From Kmv34 sp964524965 (GTDB taxonomy: Bacteria > Aerophobota > Aerophobia > Aerophobales > B3-G15), in the NCBI GenBank assembly GCA_964524965.1, contig CAZGDY010000112.1, positions 1 to 5,114 of the forward strand: a stretch of DNA of 5,114 nucleotides, written 5' to 3'. Shown here one piece after another: positions 1-5,114 of this stretch. Every line of letters starts with the position of its first letter. Within the stretch, counting starts at the first letter, position 1. Under the pieces are notes generated by a model, which searched no databases, was not told the origin of the DNA, and worked only from the letters and a program-made list of their open reading frames with translations. The position numbers were made by a program, and so were the translations under genes.

Positions 1-188
1 GCATTTTTTATTTTTTCCTCAGGTTGGAAGACTTTTTTCAAAACTTGAGTAGTAGAAAAATTTTTCAGCTTTATCCTCACAAAAGCTCCGCCCCTTCCTC
101 TTTTTACATGTTGGAATTCTTCCACCAAAAAGAGAGTTCCATCTAAATCAATTTTCATGCCTTCTCTTAAATCATTAGCTGCTATCAT
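1..188 (-). CDS. efp: Elongation factor P, 5' part (runs off the window at position 1)
   Basis: The first 62 codons are visible and the rest lies beyond position 1. EF-P binds the ribosome between the P and E sites and rescues ribosomes stalled at consecutive prolines. The start MIAANDLREGMKIDLDG and the stretch EEFQHVKRGRGGAFVRIKLK are the N-terminal KOW-like domain of bacterial EF-P, and the central domain begins near VFQPEEK. The loop tip that contacts the P-site tRNA reads R30-G31-R32-G33-G34. The position that is usually a modifiable Lys is Arg32, and the usual Pro30 is Arg. The ATG at 188-186 overlaps the TGA of the upstream peptidase (ATGA), so translation is probably coupled. A G-rich stretch (206-201) lies 12 nt upstream and may help initiation. 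A peptidase-efp pair is a common bacterial arrangement (for example yqhT-efp in Bacillus). Confidence 0.95.
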   Translation of the reverse strand, partial: MIAANDLREGMKIDLDGTLFLVEEFQHVKRGRGGAFVRIKLKNFSTTQVLKKVFQPEEKIKN

Positions 189-1216
189 AATAGGATTTGA
201 CCCCCCTGATTTGTTACCAAAACCATATCTTCTATTCTTATCCCTCCTTCTTCAGCAAAGTACAATCCCGGTTCTATGGTTATCACCATTCCTTCTTCAA
301 GGATAGTATTTGAGCTGCCATTGAGAAAAGGTTGTTCATGGACTTCCAACCCTACTCCGTGGCCGGTTCCGTGTAAAAAATTTTCCGAATATCCTTCGTT
401 TTTAGCCTTTTCTCTAATTATTTTATCAATCTTAGAGGATTTTATTCCTGGTTTTACATTTTCTATGGCCATTTTTTTAAGAGTTTCTACCAAATTATAT
501 ATTTTTTCCCATTTTTTGGGAACTTCACCCCAGAAAAAAGTTCTGGTCATATCAGCACAATAACCTTTAACTTTGGCTCCTATATCAATTAGTACTAATT
601 GGTTATCTTTTAGTTTTTGGTTGGTAGAGTGACCATGCGGCAAAGAAGTTCTTGGACCAAAGAGCACTATAGGATAAAAAGATAATCCGTCTGCTCTATT
701 TAAAATGTAGTTTATTGCTTTTCTGACCATTTCCTTTTCAGTGACTTCCTTGGACAAAAGTTTTTTCAGGTAATCAAAGGTGCTGGCAGTAATTTTTTCA
801 GCTTCTCTAATGCAATTAATTTCTTCTTGGTCCTTTATGGATCGAATTTTTTCTACTATTTTCTCGCAGGGAACGAGCTGTGGTTGAAATTTTTCTTTTA
901 TTTTTTTGTAAAGAGCAAAGGAAAAACGATTTGACTCAAATCCATATCTTTTTATATTTAACTTATGGCTCAAACTTCTTAATTCACTTTCCAGGGTGTT
1001 TTTGCAGATAATTATTTCCCACTCATTCTTTGATTTTTTTATTACTTCCTGATACATAGGTGAAGTGATGAGAAATTTTTTTTGAGGAGTGAAAAGAACT
1101 ACTCCCTCTATCCAAAACCCGGAAAAGTAAAAAATATCTAAGTTATTAATTAAAATAAAAGCTTCCAGATTTTTTTGACTTAACTTTTGTTCTAATTTTT
1201 CCCAGCGAGATTTCAT
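185..1216 (-). CDS. Xaa-Pro aminopeptidase / M24B family metallopeptidase
   Basis: A 343-residue cytosolic metallopeptidase of the creatinase/aminopeptidase P fold, which removes N-terminal residues before proline or cleaves X-Pro dipeptides. Residues 1-125 form the creatinase N-terminal domain (ILINNLDIFYFSGF near 21-34). Residues 130-340 are the pita-bread catalytic domain. All five dinuclear-metal ligands are visible: D211 (DIGA), D222 (ADMTRT), H286 (HGTGHGVGLEVHE), E315 (TIEPG) and E329 (GGIRIEDM). H194 in PHGHST matches the substrate-binding histidine. Length is normal for the PepQ/YpdF/YqhT group, so the exact subfamily (aminopeptidase versus prolidase) cannot be fixed. The ATG at 1216 has only a weak GGA ribosome site 5 nt upstream. 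It lies one base after the -1 frame stop of the guanylyltransferase tail, which suggests termination-reinitiation. Its stop overlaps the efp start. Confidence 0.93.
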   Translation of the reverse strand: MKSRWEKLEQKLSQKNLEAFILINNLDIFYFSGFWIEGVVLFTPQKKFLITSPMYQEVIKKSKNEWEIIICKNTLESELRSLSHKLNIKRYGFESNRFSFALYKKIKEKFQPQLVPCEKIVEKIRSIKDQEEINCIREAEKITASTFDYLKKLLSKEVTEKEMVRKAINYILNRADGLSFYPIVLFGPRTSLPHGHSTNQKLKDNQLVLIDIGAKVKGYCADMTRTFFWGEVPKKWEKIYNLVETLKKMAIENVKPGIKSSKIDKIIREKAKNEGYSENFLHGTGHGVGLEVHEQPFLNGSSNTILEEGMVITIEPGLYFAEEGGIRIEDMVLVTNQGGQILL

Positions 1217-1217
1217 T

Positions 1218-1292
1218 TTATTCCATGTATTTTCTTAATTTTTTATCTTCTAATAGTTCTTCTACGAGATCTTTTACTTTAGGTGAGAGTTC
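1218..1292 (-). other. -1 frame C-terminal extension of the guanylyltransferase (24 codons plus TAA)
   Basis: Reading one base back after the AAG at 1294-1292 opens a frame that begins GAA CTC TCA CCT and runs 24 sense codons to TAA at 1220-1218. The peptide starts ELSPKVKDLVEELLED and ends KLRKYME. It is an amphipathic charged helix of the sort that follows the LLIV(K) strand at the end of mannose-1-phosphate guanylyltransferases, where lysine/glutamate-rich residues precede a V..LVEEL helix (family knowledge from memory). It fills the gap between the zero-frame stop and the peptidase ATG almost exactly, leaving a single base. This makes it very likely real coding sequence of the same gene, reached by frameshifting or separated by a one-base deletion or sequence error. 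Confidence 0.75.
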
Positions 1293-2296
1293 TTTTTTAC
1301 TATTAAAAGTCCCTCTTTAGAATTTATAACGATTATATCAGAAATTCCTATTGCTCCTAAAATTTTATTTTCTTTGTTTATAAAAATACAATTATTCGTT
1401 CCTATTTCTTTGATTAATCCCTGAATAATATTACCTTCCTTGTTTTTAGAAAGGATTCTTTCCAGAGCTCGCCACTCACCAATATCGTCCCAGATAAATT
1501 CTGCGGGAATTACGATAGCTTTAGTGGTTTTTTCCATAATTGCATAATCAATGGATATTTTAGGAAAGCGAGAATAAATTTTTTTGATGATTTTTTCTTC
1601 CTGGTCTGTTCCCAAAATTTTTTTTATTTTTTCTAATTCTTTATCTAAAGAAGGGAGATATTTTTTTATTTCTTCCAGTATTACGCTGGGACGCCAGGCA
1701 AATATTCCTGCATTCCAGAGAAAATTTCCATTTTCTAAAAACTCCTTAGCTTTTTTTTGAGATGGTTTTTCGGTAAATCTTTTTAATTTATAGCAGGGAA
1801 TCTCATTAAATTGTTCTATTTTGTTTCCCACCTGAAGATAGCCGTATCCAGTCTCAGCTCTTGTAGGCTTAATGCCAATAGTTGCAAGGTATCCCTTTTC
1901 CGCTGATTTAACAGCAACTTTCATGACTTTATTAAATTCTTTTTCATTGGCGATTAAATGGTCAGAAGGCAATATAACCACGGGAATATCATTTTTTTTT
2001 CTTTTGATTAAAATAGTGGCAAAGCCAATGCAAGCAGCAGTATCTTTACTAATAGGTTCACTTATTATCTGCTCGGGAAGAAGTCCAGGGATGTGAGAAA
2101 TCATTTTTTCTTTAAGGTCTTGGCGAGTGATAATAAAGGTATTCTCAACTCCAAAAAAATTGATACATCTTTGATAAGTTGAACCGATAAGACTTTCTTC
2201 ATTTTTAATGGTCAAAAATTGCTTAGGATGGCTGAGCTTACTCTCGGGCCATAATCTTTTACCAAATCCTCCTGCCATAATGAGACTAACGCTCAT
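1274..2296 (-). CDS. Mannose-1-phosphate guanylyltransferase (zero-frame product, 340 aa)
   Basis: Makes GDP-mannose from mannose-1-phosphate and GTP in the cytosol, a precursor for surface glycans and lipids. Family motifs are in order: the nucleotide-binding signature GGFGKRLWP (9-17) with K25-Q26, ILPSDHLI (108-115), ETGYGYLQVG (148-157), RFTEKP (173-178), NAGIFAW (195-201), SIDYAIMEK (248-256) and WDDIGEW (269-275). It is the monofunctional type, with no C-terminal phosphomannose isomerase cupin. The ATG is preceded by AAAGG 8 nt upstream, and the N-terminus begins directly at the first beta strand (SVSLIMAGG). It heads an operon with the peptidase and efp, with its own promoter at 2459-2431. 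The zero-frame C-terminus (last residues NSHLK) looks cut off: the family's final helix is encoded in the -1 frame immediately after an A_AAA_AAG heptamer. The frameshifted protein would be 359 aa. It could also use other sugar-1-phosphates, but the motifs favour mannose. Confidence 0.93.
   Translation of the reverse strand: MSVSLIMAGGFGKRLWPESKLSHPKQFLTIKNEESLIGSTYQRCINFFGVENTFIITRQDLKEKMISHIPGLLPEQIISEPISKDTAACIGFATILIKRKKNDIPVVILPSDHLIANEKEFNKVMKVAVKSAEKGYLATIGIKPTRAETGYGYLQVGNKIEQFNEIPCYKLKRFTEKPSQKKAKEFLENGNFLWNAGIFAWRPSVILEEIKKYLPSLDKELEKIKKILGTDQEEKIIKKIYSRFPKISIDYAIMEKTTKAIVIPAEFIWDDIGEWRALERILSKNKEGNIIQGLIKEIGTNNCIFINKENKILGAIGISDIIVINSKEGLLIVKKNSHLK
1292..1315 (-). promoter_or_regulatory. 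Candidate programmed -1 frameshift site: SD-like element plus A_AAA_AAG slippery heptamer
   Basis: The zero-frame codons GTA AAA AAG (1300-1292) contain A_AAA_AAG at 1298-1292 in the exact phase for tandem -1 slippage. This heptamer is the most efficient slippery sequence known in bacteria (E. coli dnaX). A Shine-Dalgarno-like GAGGGA at 1315-1310 ends 11 nt upstream, close to the spacing of the stimulatory SD in dnaX. I see no strong stem-loop just downstream, so the third dnaX-type element is missing or weak. The same A6 run is also a typical place for an indel. Confidence 0.5.
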
Positions 2297-2327
2297 TTTA
2301 GTTACCTTTTTGCATTTACTAAAAGTA

Positions 2328-2341
2328 ATGGTTTGACCATT
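2328..2341. repeat. Short inverted repeat in the leader of the guanylyltransferase operon
   Basis: The sequence AATGGT-TTG-ACCATT has perfect 6-bp arms around a 3-bp centre (about 2327-2341). It lies about 30 bases before the guanylyltransferase start and well downstream of the predicted promoter. It could be a small operator or an RNA hairpin. At this size in AT-rich DNA it may also be chance. Confidence 0.25.
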
Positions 2342-2430
2342 TTGAAGAACTTTTTTTCAGAAACACATTTCCTTTTCTTTTCCTAAAATAGCCCATCCCT
2401 TTTTTAAAAAAATCTACCCATTACTCCTAA

Positions 2431-2459
2431 ATAATAAACGAAAAAGGTGTCTTTGTCAA
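2431..2459 (-). promoter_or_regulatory. Sigma70-type promoter for the guanylyltransferase-peptidase-efp operon
   Basis: A perfect -35 TTGACA (2459-2454), a 17-bp spacer and a -10 TATTAT (2436-2431, one mismatch from TATAAT) read towards the guanylyltransferase. The predicted transcription start is near 2424, giving a 5' leader of about 128 nt. The leader contains purine-rich stretches and the small inverted repeat but no riboswitch that I recognise. The position just after the leuD terminator-like hairpin fits the start of a new transcription unit. Confidence 0.75.
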
Positions 2460-2482
2460 TTAAATAAAGCAAAGATCCCTGG

Positions 2483-2519
2483 AAAACACCTCTTACTCAG
2501 CTCAGCGAATAAGGTTTTT
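2483..2519 (-). terminator. Terminator-like hairpin downstream of leuD
   Basis: On the minus strand, ACCTTATTC (2515-2507) pairs with GAGTAA plus GGT (2498-2488) across an 8-base loop, with a two-base GA bulge in the 3' arm. Flanking A and T runs extend the stem and give a short U tract (TTTT, 2486-2483). The stem is imperfect and its U tract is short, so it is a moderate intrinsic terminator. The A run on the other side makes it look bidirectional. An alternative fold pairs AGGTGT (2491-2486) with ACACCT (2450-2445), followed by TTTT, and overlaps the next promoter. Confidence 0.45.
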
Positions 2520-2584
2520 AGCACTCTCAGGAATGGACAAATTTTCTTAAAATGAATTTATCCTTTTTAGTTTTTCTACTGTTT

Positions 2585-3097
2585 CTACCTGGAAAGATTC
2601 CAACCTCCATACTTTTTAAAATACTCTACCAGACCTCCAGCTTCAATTATCTTAAGTATTTGGGGGGGAAAAGGTGTTATGGGTAAGATTTTTTCTTGAT
2701 TAGGAATGTTTATTTTCCCTTTGACAAGATCAATAAAGAGAATATCATTTTCATTGATTTTGTTAGTTTCAGTGATAATTATAGGAAGCCCTACATTGAT
2801 GGCATTACGGTAAAATATACGGGCAAAAGATTTAGCTAATACTGCTCCAATTCCGGCGTATTTAATAGCTAAAGGGGCTTGTTCTCTTGATGATCCACAA
2901 CCAAAGTTTTCACCGGCGACAATAAAATCTCCCGGAGAAATTTGCTGATAAAAATTGGGGTAAATATCTTCTAACAGGTGTTTAGCAAGTTCGTTAACAT
3001 CAAGTGTTTTAAATTTATATCTACCGGATATAATATAATCGGTGTTTATATCATCTCCTATTTTATGAACCTTCCCCTCAAGAGTTTTTTCTTTCAT
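2585..3097 (-). CDS. leuD: 3-isopropylmalate dehydratase-type small subunit (LeuD-like swivel domain)
   Basis: A 170-residue small subunit of the aconitase superfamily. It supplies the swivelling domain that, with LeuC, isomerises 2-isopropylmalate to 3-isopropylmalate in leucine synthesis. Motifs seen: GDDINTDYIISGRY (14-27), the FGCGSSREQAP active-site loop (65-75), AVLAKSFARIFYRNAINVGLP (85-105) and a C-terminal GGLVEYFKKYG. The length is that of the short archaeal/clostridial type rather than the roughly 200-aa E. coli type. The loop after the first motif, which sets substrate choice, reads Y27-K-F-K-T instead of the more familiar YLVY, YLRT or YLNT forms. The substrate could therefore be a related 2-hydroxy acid (homocitrate or methylmalate type). 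The ATG overlaps the leuC TGA (ATGA), with AAGGAG 9 nt upstream. No leuA or leuB is in view. Confidence 0.88.
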   Translation of the reverse strand: MKEKTLEGKVHKIGDDINTDYIISGRYKFKTLDVNELAKHLLEDIYPNFYQQISPGDFIVAGENFGCGSSREQAPLAIKYAGIGAVLAKSFARIFYRNAINVGLPIIITETNKINENDILFIDLVKGKINIPNQEKILPITPFPPQILKIIEAGGLVEYFKKYGGWNLSR

Positions 3098-4350
3098 TTT
3101 AAATATCTCCTTGGGTCAGTAATTTTTCCTTCTAAACAAGAGGCAGCTACCGTTGCTGGTGAGGCCAAGTATATAAAAGCATTTGGGTTTCCCATTCTGC
3201 CTTTGAAATTGCGGTTAGCAGTAGAAATAACATTTTCTCCATTAGCAGGGATGCCACTATGTGTTCCCACGCAGCATCCACATCCCGGAGTTACCAGTAT
3301 TGCCCCCGCTTCTATCAATTGAGACAGGATACCTTCCTCTAAAGCATCCAGATATACCTTACGAGAAGCAGGAGCAACGATTAATCTCACTTCAGGGTGG
3401 ACTTTTTTACCTTTGATAATAGAAGCGGCAATTTTGAGATCTTCTAATCTTCCGTTGGTGCAGGTCCCTAAAAAAGCTTGTTGGATGGAAATATCTCCAA
3501 TATCCTCAACGGGATGAACTTTGTCTACACTATGAGGACAAGCTATCTGAGGCGAAATATGAGAGATGTCGTATTCTAATATTTGGGCGTAGGAAGCCCC
3601 AGAATCGGGGATAATTGGATAAATCTCATTTTTTACCTTATCTTTTAACCATTTTTTAGTTTTTTGATCAATCTGCATCAGTCCAGTTTTTGCACCCATT
3701 TCCATCACCATATTGGAGATAGTGAATCTGGATTCTAAGGATAGACTCTCGATTACTTCTCCTTCAAACTCAATAGATTTGTAGACAGCTCCTCGAGAAG
3801 TAATTTCCCCTATTATATATAAGATTAGGTCTTTGGAAGATACTCCAGGGGAGATTTTACCTGAAAGTAAGATTTTTATAGTTTCAGGAACTCTTAACCA
3901 AACCTTACCTGATGCTAAAACAGCAGCAAGGTCTGTAGAGCCTACTCCGGTTGCAAAGGCGTTAAGTGCTCCATAACTACAGGTGTGAGAATCTGCTCCT
4001 ACTACTAAATCTCCAGGGCTAACATATCCTTGTTCAACGGTAACTACATGACAAACCCCTGACCCGGCTCCGTAAAAATTAATACGATGCTCTTTTGCAA
4101 AATCACGCATTAATTTATGCAGAGAAGATATATCTTTATTGGGAGAAGGAGCACTGTGGTCCACGAAAAAAGCGGTTTTGGATGGGGAGAAGACCTTTTT
4201 TCGCCCCATTTTTTTAAATACTTCGATGGCAAGAGGTGCTGTGCCATCCTGAGCTATAGCAAAATCAACTGGGACAATTACTAACTCTCCCGCCTTAACT
4301 TCTTTATGATAATGGTTGCTGATGATTTTTTCAGCAATGGTTTTACTCAT
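3094..4350 (-). CDS. leuC: 3-isopropylmalate dehydratase-type large subunit (LeuC-like, [4Fe-4S])
   Basis: A 418-residue large subunit carrying the [4Fe-4S] cluster of an aconitase-family hydro-lyase, which acts with LeuD in the cytosol. The cluster ligands are seen as C297 (GTCTNGR) and C357/C360 (PGCGCCVGTHSG). Other family motifs are VDHSAPSP (63-70), VVGADSHTCSYGAL (116-129), STANRNFKGRMG (376-387) and the C-terminal YLASPATVAAS (394-404). The length matches the short archaeal-type LeuC/homoaconitase group rather than the roughly 466-aa proteobacterial form, and that group includes isopropylmalate, homocitrate and citramalate-pathway enzymes. An extra cysteine (C359) sits between the two C-terminal ligands, where I expect a Pro or similar. 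The start has GGGAG 6 nt upstream. A leader ORF ends inside the first codons, and a promoter lies about 105-130 bases upstream. Confidence 0.92.
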   Translation of the reverse strand: MSKTIAEKIISNHYHKEVKAGELVIVPVDFAIAQDGTAPLAIEVFKKMGRKKVFSPSKTAFFVDHSAPSPNKDISSLHKLMRDFAKEHRINFYGAGSGVCHVVTVEQGYVSPGDLVVGADSHTCSYGALNAFATGVGSTDLAAVLASGKVWLRVPETIKILLSGKISPGVSSKDLILYIIGEITSRGAVYKSIEFEGEVIESLSLESRFTISNMVMEMGAKTGLMQIDQKTKKWLKDKVKNEIYPIIPDSGASYAQILEYDISHISPQIACPHSVDKVHPVEDIGDISIQQAFLGTCTNGRLEDLKIAASIIKGKKVHPEVRLIVAPASRKVYLDALEEGILSQLIEAGAILVTPGCGCCVGTHSGIPANGENVISTANRNFKGRMGNPNAFIYLASPATVAASCLEGKITDPRRYLK

Positions 4351-4429
4351 CTCCTACTCCCTGATTCCATAGTAGTCTTAAAAATTCTTTTCTTTTTTCT
4401 TCCTTTCCCGTCTTAACCCCGCAGTTCAT
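4343..4429 (-). CDS. Putative 28-codon leader ORF overlapping the leuC start
   Basis: An ATG at 4429 preceded by AAGGAT (6 nt gap) opens 28 codons ending in TAA at 4345-4343. The stop therefore lies 8 bases into leuC, in another frame. The peptide begins MNCGVKTGKEEKRKEF and continues with LRLLW, encoded by TTA AGA CTA CTA TGG. Three of four consecutive codons are leucine codons. It starts about 18 nt after the predicted transcription start, and the leuC ribosome site lies inside it, so the two are arranged for translational coupling. No homology is recognised, and a chance ORF of this length is quite possible. A classical attenuator terminator is not seen. Confidence 0.35.
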   Translation of the reverse strand: MNCGVKTGKEEKRKEFLRLLWNQGVGDE

Positions 4430-4453
4430 ATTTTATCCTTGAAAAGTAAAGAT

Positions 4454-4482
4454 AATATATCTAAATTATGGTAAGTTGTAAA
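4454..4482 (-). promoter_or_regulatory. Sigma70-type promoter for leuCD
   Basis: A -35 TTTACA (4482-4477), a 17-bp spacer and a -10 TATATT (4459-4454) face leuC, with a second possible -10 TATTAT at 4457-4452. The predicted start near 4447 gives a leader of about 97 nt that holds the small ORF. I see no T-box signature. Confidence is lower than for the other promoter because neither hexamer is perfect. Confidence 0.6.
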
Positions 4483-4518
4483 GAATTGACGAACAGTTTA
4501 GTTTTCTTTTGGCCATCC

Positions 4519-4560
4519 AAAGCTCTTTTAAGTAGCTTTATTTTAGAAAGGTTTGCCTTT
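4519..4560. repeat. Weak hairpins between the transferase gene and the leuCD promoter
   Basis: Two small inverted repeats follow the transferase stop. AAAGG-CAAA-CCTTT is at 4560-4547, and AAAGCT paired with AGCTTT across nine bases is at 4539-4519. Neither has a U tract on the minus strand. The first read on the plus strand is followed by T6, but no plus-strand gene precedes it. They may mark the 3' end of the transferase transcript, but the support is weak. Confidence 0.25.
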
Positions 4561-4571
4561 TTTAGGACAAC

Positions 4572-5114
4572 TCACAGGTAATAAAGAATGGCTATTGCGC
4601 CACAGATAAGCTCTATTGAGATTAGAATAAGAGTAAGGTTTTTTTCTGTGATTCCTTTTGATATTTTCATAACGAGCTGACACAAACTGACTGGGCCATG
4701 GGAAGGACAATAGAGTTTTCCCTTATTGTAAGTTCCTTTCCATCCTTTGCTGGGAAAACGATGGCGAAGTTTAAAGAGAAAATCGATAAAATAAGGAATA
4801 ATTATTATTGCTCCTGCGGTCTCGAAATTTCCCAAAATAACTGCTGAGGCAATGATAGCTCCTATGCTTAAGGTGCCTACGTCTCCAATCAGTACTTTTG
4901 CCGGATACCAGTTGTATCGTAATGTAGCAATAAGCATTCCAAGGGCAGCCATAAGAATTATAAATGATGTTGTTGCTTTTGTTAAATAGGCAATTACGCT
5001 CAAAGAGGCAACTGCTGCTATCCCCATTCCTACTTCCAGACCATTAAATCCAGCTAACATATTAATTGCATTGGCAGCACCGGTAATTCCCAATGGGACA
5101 ATAACTATACAGTA
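4572..5114 (-). CDS. GlcNAc-1-phosphate transferase-like membrane protein, glycosyltransferase family 4 (C-terminal part)
   Basis: The frame is open to the window edge, so the N-terminus (probably about 140 residues) is missing. The 180 visible residues begin YCIVIVPLGITGAANAINML. The family transfers a sugar-1-phosphate from a UDP-sugar to a polyprenyl phosphate in the membrane, the first step of lipid-linked glycan synthesis. Signatures seen: NAINMLAGFNGLE, which resembles eukaryal/archaeal Alg7 (NxxNxxAGxNGLE) more than bacterial MraY/WecA, and NWYPAKVLIGDVGTLSIG, with the catalytic-region Asp of the GDxG motif. About five hydrophobic membrane segments are visible, the last at the C-terminal end (LTLILISIELICGAIAILYYL region). 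The loop KLYCPSHGPVSLCQL precedes the last segment. The donor is probably UDP-GlcNAc but is not proven. A start placed at the TTG at 5093 would be an artefact, since conserved residues continue upstream. Confidence 0.88.
   Translation of the reverse strand, partial: YCIVIVPLGITGAANAINMLAGFNGLEVGMGIAAVASLSVIAYLTKATTSFIILMAALGMLIATLRYNWYPAKVLIGDVGTLSIGAIIASAVILGNFETAGAIIIIPYFIDFLFKLRHRFPSKGWKGTYNKGKLYCPSHGPVSLCQLVMKISKGITEKNLTLILISIELICGAIAILYYL

Noticed and set aside
276..563. Plus-strand ORF of 95 codons opposite the peptidase
   Set aside because: It is antisense to the conserved metal-binding half of the peptidase and has no recognisable domain; it is a shadow of the real gene.
1872..2096. 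Plus-strand ORF of 74 codons opposite the guanylyltransferase
   Set aside because: It lies within conserved coding sequence of the other strand and resembles no family.
2319..2396. A 25-codon, lysine/arginine-rich ORF on the minus strand in the guanylyltransferase leader
   Set aside because: The only purine-rich sequence (AAAAAAGGG) abuts the ATG with no spacing, no family is recognised, and the base bias of this AT-rich leader easily yields such a basic peptide.
2978..3322. Plus-strand ORF of 114 codons across the leuC/leuD junction
   Set aside because: It is antisense to two well-supported overlapping genes, with no domain or promoter of its own.
4351..4571. T-box leucine riboswitch or classical leu attenuator before leuC
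   Set aside because: I see no T-box core sequence and no GC-rich hairpin with a U tract between the promoter and leuC.
1..5114. CRISPR array, transposon, tRNA or defence system
   Set aside because: No regularly spaced repeats, transposase or integrase sequence, terminal repeats or tRNA-like folds were seen; almost all of the window is explained by housekeeping and biosynthetic genes.

Overview
This is an AT-rich stretch from what is most likely a bacterium. All recognisable genes lie on the minus strand, so transcription runs from position 5114 towards 1. The bacterial evidence is a bacterial-type elongation factor P, Shine-Dalgarno-led starts, 4-base ATGA stop/start overlaps and sigma70-like promoters. 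Two loci have an archaeal flavour: an Alg7/GPT-like sugar-phosphate transferase and a short LeuC/LeuD pair. This mix, with low GC, would fit an anaerobic or thermophilic candidate-phylum lineage (Atribacterota-like is one guess). The lineage is inference only; no rRNA or other decisive marker is present.

Layout in transcription order: (1) 5114-4572, the C-terminal 180 residues of a membrane GlcNAc-1-phosphate transferase (glycosyltransferase family 4), cut by the window edge. (2) 4571-4351, an intergenic region with weak hairpins, a good promoter (TTTACA-17-TATATT) and a 28-codon leader ORF whose stop lies inside the start of leuC. (3) leuC (4350-3094) and leuD (3097-2585), overlapping by ATGA, which form the two subunits of an isopropylmalate isomerase-type [4Fe-4S] hydro-lyase. 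(4) 2584-2297, a 288-base gap with a terminator-like hairpin, a near-consensus promoter (TTGACA-17-TATTAT), a roughly 128-nt leader and a small inverted repeat. (5) An operon of mannose-1-phosphate guanylyltransferase, an Xaa-Pro (M24B) aminopeptidase and elongation factor P (5' part only; it runs off at position 1).

The most notable signal is at the end of the guanylyltransferase gene. The zero frame ends abruptly after a canonical A_AAA_AAG heptamer, while the -1 frame continues with 24 more codons. Those codons read like the missing C-terminal helix of the family, and they stop one base before the next start codon. A Shine-Dalgarno-like GAGGGA sits 11 nt upstream of the heptamer, much as in E. 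coli dnaX. This is either programmed -1 frameshifting or a one-base homopolymer loss (real or an assembly error).

The other points of interest are the leucine-codon-containing leader ORF translationally overlapped with leuC, an unusual substrate-specificity loop in LeuD, and an EF-P with Arg rather than Lys at the tip of the loop that reaches the peptidyl-transferase centre.
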